The position numbers were made by a program, and so were the translations under genes. Below are positions 6,143 through 9,280 of a DNA stretch of 9,280 nucleotides, piece after piece. Source of the DNA: Actinomycetota bacterium (GTDB lineage: Bacteria; Actinomycetota; Actinomycetes; Nanopelagicales; Nanopelagicaceae); the NCBI GenBank assembly GCA_016870855.1, contig VGAF01000042.1, forward strand, positions 1 through 9,280, given 5' to 3'. The notes beneath the pieces are model-generated. The model worked only from the letters and a program-made list of their open reading frames with translations, searched no databases and was not told where the DNA came from. Each line of letters begins with the position of its first letter. Within the stretch, counting starts at the first letter, position 1.

Positions 6143-7141
6143 TCACTTCTTCCTCTTTCGGCCACGAGCCTTTACATCGCCCTCATCTTCAGGCTTCTGC
6201 TCTTCGGCCACATGACCGGTTAGTGAAATGAAGACATCATCAAGTGATGGTCGCTTGAGACCGATATCAAGGGGATGAATTCCTAAATCATCGAGTTGTC
6301 GCGCCGCCTCAATCAGCGCCTTTGAGCCCGTGGCGACTGGAGCGGAAACTTGGCGGATTCCCTCATCAACGCTGACATTTCCACCGGCGACTTTTGCAAC
6401 AATCTCTTTCACTTGGGCGAGATCATTTGCAGCGGCGACAATCTCTAGCCGCTCTCCACCGACTTGTCGCTTTAGTTGATCTGAGGTTCCACGAGCAATA
6501 ACTTTTCCATGATCGACAACGACGATGTCATCGGCAAGCTGATCCGCCTCTGCCAAATATTGAGTGGTTAACAGCAGCGTCGTTCCGCCCCTTACCAAAC
6601 TCTTGATTACTCCCCACATTTCTTGGCGACCTCTTGGATCAAGCCCGGTAGTTGGTTCATCAAGGAAGAGAATCTTTGGTTTAACAATTAGCGATGCGGA
6701 GAGATCAAGCCTTCTTCGCATACCGCCGGAATAAGTTCTTATCGGGCGCTTTGCGGCATCAGTAAGGCTAAATTGTTCAAGCAATTCTGTGGCCCGCTGC
6801 TTCGCAGCTTTTGGTGAGAGGTGATAGAGCCGACCAAACATGATCAAGTTATCCCAGCCAGTCAAGGTTTCATCGACTGCGGCATATTGGCCAGATAAAC
6901 CAATAACTTCGCGGACTTTCTCGGGTTGCTTAATTACATCTATTCCTGCAACCGTTGCGCGACCAGAATCTGGAATTAGTAACGTTGTGAGTACGCGGAC
7001 CGTAGTGGTCTTACCTGCACCGTTTGGCCCAAGTACGCCAAGTACTGTGCCTTCGCTCACATCAAGAGTAAGTCCATCGAGAGCGCGAACCGTGCCGCCG
7101 TCGTAAGTCTTCACCAAATCTTCTGCAATAACGCTTTTCAC
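6143..7141 (-). CDS. ABC exporter ATP-binding protein (DrrA-like)
   Basis: Cytoplasmic ATPase of 332 residues that powers the adjacent permease. It has Walker A GPNGAGKT at 38-45, Q-loop Gln85, signature SGGM at 138-141, Walker B ILFLDEP with D161/E162, and D-loop TGLD. The H-loop position reads TTQYLAEADQLAD with Gln194 in place of His, which is normal for the DrrA group. The C-terminal extension contains RPSLDDVF at 297-304, a DrrA-family motif needed for partner assembly, and ends in a highly charged, lysine/arginine-rich tail. The start is GTG with no ribosome-binding site and a candidate leaderless -10 box. It forms a two-gene operon with the permease and faces an MFS exporter across 86 bp, suggesting a small export locus. 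Drug resistance is possible but unproven. Confidence 0.95.
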   Translation of the reverse strand: MKSVIAEDLVKTYDGGTVRALDGLTLDVSEGTVLGVLGPNGAGKTTTVRVLTTLLIPDSGRATVAGIDVIKQPEKVREVIGLSGQYAAVDETLTGWDNLIMFGRLYHLSPKAAKQRATELLEQFSLTDAAKRPIRTYSGGMRRRLDLSASLIVKPKILFLDEPTTGLDPRGRQEMWGVIKSLVRGGTTLLLTTQYLAEADQLADDIVVVDHGKVIARGTSDQLKRQVGGERLEIVAAANDLAQVKEIVAKVAGGNVSVDEGIRQVSAPVATGSKALIEAARQLDDLGIHPLDIGLKRPSLDDVFISLTGHVAEEQKPEDEGDVKARGRKRKK

Positions 7142-7148
7142 TGTATGG

Positions 7149-7154
7149 AGAGTA
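7149..7154 (-). promoter_or_regulatory. Candidate leaderless -10 box for the ABC exporter operon
   Basis: On the minus strand TACTCT (TANNNT) ends 7 bases before the GTG at 7141. The spacing is the same as for greA, and there is again no purine-rich ribosome-binding site between box and start. A -35 box is not evident. Confidence 0.4.
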
Positions 7155-7185
7155 GTAGCCTTCTCCGCATATACAAAATCACCTG

Positions 7186-7205
7186 AACTCTCACTTTCAT
7201 GAGTT
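7186..7205. repeat. Operator-like inverted repeat between the divergent exporters
   Basis: AACTC (7186-7190) and GAGTT (7201-7205) form a perfect 5-bp inverted repeat with a 10-base spacer. One mismatch further out, an outer T/A pair would extend it. It lies in the 86-bp gap between the ABC operon and the MFS gene, where a shared repressor could bind. Short arms mean chance is possible, and no regulator gene is in the window. Confidence 0.25.
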
Positions 7206-7227
7206 AAGCCGTGCAGATAGGAAATTC

Positions 7228-8451
7228 TTGGTTATCAGTTCTCCATTTAAAGGACTTCCCCGCGAAGTATCTGTACTTACGACTATCTCGTTTCTGGTTG
7301 CAATCGGCTTTGGCCTAATAATCCCGGCCATCCCAATCTTTGCGCGCACTTTTGGAGTAACAAATACTTTGATCGGCTTGATCATCTCAAGCTTTGCAAT
7401 CATGCGCTTTCTCTCCGGACTCTTCTCCGGAAAACTAGTTGATCGCTTCGGTGAACGGTTGGTACTGGGTACTGGCTTATTAATGGTCTCGGTATTTACT
7501 TTATTGGCCGGCCTTGCTCAAACTTATGGACAACTCCTCTTCTTCCGAACTGCTGGCGGACTTGGGTCTTCAATGTTCTCAGTTTCAGCTGGAGCGCTTC
7601 TACTTCGAGTAGTTGGCGATGACCAACGCGGTAGAGCTCAATCTCTATATAACGGCGGCTTTATTGCCGGTGGCGTTGCCGGTCCAGCATTTGGCGGGGC
7701 GCTGCTTGCAATCTCACCGCGGGCGCCTTTTTTTATCTACACCGCACTTCTAATCGTGGCAGGAACTGTCTCGCTGATTTTCTTACATGAAAAGCGTCTT
7801 GGCAGCGCAAGCAAAACTGTTGTGAGCGACGGACCAGCGCTCACCATTCGAGAAGCGCTCAAGATTCGTCCCTATCTATATTCGCTATTTTTGGCCTTTC
7901 TGGGGAGCTGGATCTTCTTTGGAATGCGCTCCTCAATCCTTCCGCTCTATGCAATCGATGACCTCGGCGTATCAACCGCAGTTGTAGGTTTGAGTTTTAC
8001 CTTAGCTCTAATTGCCCAAGGCGCCATGATGGTGCGAGCTGGAAAATACTCCGATAAGAATGGTCGCCGGCCAGTGATATTGGTGGGCTTTGCAATCACC
8101 TTAGTTTCGCTGATTCTCTTAACGCTCTCCACAAATGTAACTTTTTATCTGATCTCCATGTTAGTTCTTGGATTAGGCGCCGGTTTTGCTACATCTGCTG
8201 GTGCAATTGTTGGCGATGTAATCAAAGGAAAGAGCGGCAAGGTCTACGCCTTCTGGCAGATGGCTGGCGATGCCGGAATGATGGTCGGCCCGCTGCTATT
8301 GGGAGTTGTCGCTGACTTATTCACTTATAGAACTGCGGTATTGGTAAGTGCGCTGGTCTTTTCACTTGCAATCGTTATTGCAATAAGAATCCCCGAGACA
8401 AATTCTGCTCGCCTCGGGGATTCTGCTAAACCGCATTTACGTGAGGATTAG
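7228..8451 (+). CDS. MFS transporter, drug:proton antiporter type (DHA1-like)
   Basis: Inner-membrane exporter of 407 residues with a predicted 12 membrane segments in two halves. Motif A GKLVDRFGER is at 68-77, motif B Arg107 in FFRTAGG, and motif C GGFIAGGVAGPAFGG at 143-157, the antiporter signature. A second motif A-like AGKYSDKNGRRP starts the second half after the central cytoplasmic loop (about 190-215). The family expels drugs or other small molecules using the proton gradient; the substrate is unknown. I take TTG at 7228 as start because AGGA lies 5 bases upstream; no ATG precedes the first helix. The last codons contain a strong inverted repeat and the TAG stop overlaps the stop of the convergent Bax1-I gene. 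Confidence 0.92.
   Translation: MVISSPFKGLPREVSVLTTISFLVAIGFGLIIPAIPIFARTFGVTNTLIGLIISSFAIMRFLSGLFSGKLVDRFGERLVLGTGLLMVSVFTLLAGLAQTYGQLLFFRTAGGLGSSMFSVSAGALLLRVVGDDQRGRAQSLYNGGFIAGGVAGPAFGGALLAISPRAPFFIYTALLIVAGTVSLIFLHEKRLGSASKTVVSDGPALTIREALKIRPYLYSLFLAFLGSWIFFGMRSSILPLYAIDDLGVSTAVVGLSFTLALIAQGAMMVRAGKYSDKNGRRPVILVGFAITLVSLILLTLSTNVTFYLISMLVLGLGAGFATSAGAIVGDVIKGKSGKVYAFWQMAGDAGMMVGPLLLGVVADLFTYRTAVLVSALVFSLAIVIAIRIPETNSARLGDSAKPHLRED
8386..8424. terminator. 12-bp perfect stem-loop inside the 3' end of the MFS gene
   Basis: The left arm (8386-8397, AGAATCCCCGAG) and right arm (8413-8424) are perfectly complementary over 12 bp with a 15-base loop. It lies in the last codons of the MFS gene and about 25-60 bases past the stop of the convergent Bax1-I gene. 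On the minus strand TTATTG follows the stem, a weak T-rich tail; on the plus strand no T run follows. It could end or protect the Bax1-I transcript, or act on both. The pairing is seen directly; the role is inferred. Confidence 0.5.
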
Positions 8452-9239
8452 TCGTTTCCACCACGCAAGATTGCTAGTAAGCGCAAGATCTCTAGATACA
8501 ACCAGATAACGGTCATAACTAGCCCAAAGCCAGCGCGCCATGACTCTTCCTGTGGAAGGCCCATACGAACGCCTTGTTCAGCCTGATCGAAATCTAAAAT
8601 TAAGAAGAAGCTAGCGAGTGCGACGCCAGCCATCGCAAGCATCGGACCAAAGATGCTTAGCGAGTAAAGACTTCCGCCACCAAGAAGAACGCTGATCAAG
8701 CTACCCATGGCAAGGACTAGATAACCAAGAGTTGCACCGATTAGAACTTTGGTGAACTTAGGAGTCGCACGTAGTCGGCCGCTCTTATACAAGAAAAGCA
8801 TTCCGACAAAGGCTGCAACAGTCGCTACGACTGCTTGCTGAACGATTCCTGGATAGAAGAGTTCAAATGTTCTACTCAATATTCCCATCAATAAACCTTG
8901 GAATGCTGCGTAGGTCATATAGAGAGCCGGGCGAACCGTCTTACTAAAGGCTCCGATTAGACCAGTTATAAGTCCGCCAACTAGGCCGATGAATAAGAAT
9001 GAGGAAGGGAGATTTAAATACCAAGATGCAGCGCCGACGGTGACTGCGATTCCCAAAAGTATTCCGGTACGAGTGACAACATCATCCATCGTCATCCGTC
9101 CGGTGCGTAGTGATGACGCAGCTGGAGCGTTAAAAGCCTCTTCCAAATTATCTTCTACTCTGGTCTGAGGAATTGACTCCATCGCTGCGTACCCGCGCTT
9201 ACCGTATGCACGGTTAAGAATCGGATTCGAACTATTCAT
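8448..9239 (-). CDS. Bax inhibitor-1/YccA family membrane protein
   Basis: Integral membrane protein of 263 residues. A soluble N-terminal part of about 48 residues begins with the SSNPIL motif usual in actinobacterial members, followed by seven hydrophobic segments (roughly 57-75, 79-97, 104-124, 130-150, 162-186, 196-216 and 232-260). The late segment FFLILDFDQAEQGVRMGLP and the closing WLYLEILRLLAIL are characteristic of this Bax1-I subgroup. Related TMBIM proteins conduct calcium or protons, and E. coli YccA modulates the FtsH protease; the role of the actinobacterial branch is not known to me. The ATG at 9239 has AAGGAG 4 bases upstream. Its TAA stop overlaps the TAG of the MFS gene in the shared TTAG. 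Confidence 0.93.
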   Translation of the reverse strand: MNSSNPILNRAYGKRGYAAMESIPQTRVEDNLEEAFNAPAASSLRTGRMTMDDVVTRTGILLGIAVTVGAASWYLNLPSSFLFIGLVGGLITGLIGAFSKTVRPALYMTYAAFQGLLMGILSRTFELFYPGIVQQAVVATVAAFVGMLFLYKSGRLRATPKFTKVLIGATLGYLVLAMGSLISVLLGGGSLYSLSIFGPMLAMAGVALASFFLILDFDQAEQGVRMGLPQEESWRAGFGLVMTVIWLYLEILRLLAILRGGND

Positions 9240-9280
9240 TGCTCTCCTTGTTAGTTGGTTTCATTATTTAGTTTTGTTTT
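9240..9280 (-). promoter_or_regulatory. Leader and ribosome-binding site of the Bax1-I gene
   Basis: AAGGAG (9249-9244) is a strong ribosome-binding site. Further upstream on the minus strand the AT-rich AATAAT (about 9267-9262) resembles a -10 box (5 of 6), but the window ends before a -35 box could be judged. Unlike greA and the ABC operon, this gene seems to have a normal leader. Confidence 0.4.

Noticed and set aside
6500..6565. Glutamine in place of histidine in the ABC ATPase H-loop as a sign of a dead enzyme
   Set aside because: TTQYL at this position is normal in the DrrA group, and all other catalytic motifs are intact.
7402..7426. Repeated TCTCCGGA in the MFS gene
   Set aside because: Explained by the repeated SG residues in SGLFSGK, near motif A of the transporter.

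Overview
The window reads as chromosomal, mostly housekeeping DNA from a moderate-GC actinobacterium. Several families are typical of that phylum: a PIN-PhoH (PhoH2-type) protein, a short-chain Z-isoprenyl transferase, DUF3817, DUF4307 next to greA, a DrrA/DrrB-type ABC exporter, an actinobacterial Bax1-I protein and a lysozyme-like cell-wall protein. Base composition is close to balanced by eye, gaps are very short, and some promoters look leaderless. A small-genome freshwater or marine actinobacterium would fit, but that is inference. I see no tRNA, rRNA, insertion sequence, CRISPR array or phage gene.

Left part (1-4295, minus strand). Read 5'->3' on the minus strand, the order is a 47-residue single-span membrane protein (short and probably overlooked), SURF1, DUF3817, isoprenyl transferase, phoH2-like gene, and secreted lysozyme-like protein. 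The first three overlap (14 bp, then 4 bp) and the transferase follows 10 bp later, so these four look like one translationally coupled operon. phoH follows a 117-bp gap holding a perfect inverted repeat. The lysozyme-like gene follows a 230-bp gap whose RNA could form several hairpins, one covering its ribosome-binding site.

Middle part (4310-5317, plus strand). DUF4307 and greA run divergently from the SURF1 operon, only 14 bp from the small gene's start. greA has a good candidate leaderless promoter. DUF4307-greA and the isoprenyl transferase are also near each other in Mycobacterium (Rv1080c-Rv1086, from memory). Here mca and the hemolysin III-like gene are missing, and SURF1, DUF3817 and the small protein fill the space.

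Right part (5332-9280). A DrrA/DrrB ABC exporter (minus) is divergent from an MFS drug-type exporter (plus) across 86 bp. The MFS gene converges on a Bax inhibitor-1/YccA family gene (minus), and their stop codons overlap. A 12-bp perfect inverted repeat lies inside the last codons of the MFS gene and could end or protect one or both transcripts.

I found no convincing new multi-gene system. The points most worth checking are the small membrane protein coupled to SURF1, the structured leader of the lysozyme-like gene, and the stem-loop embedded in the MFS gene.
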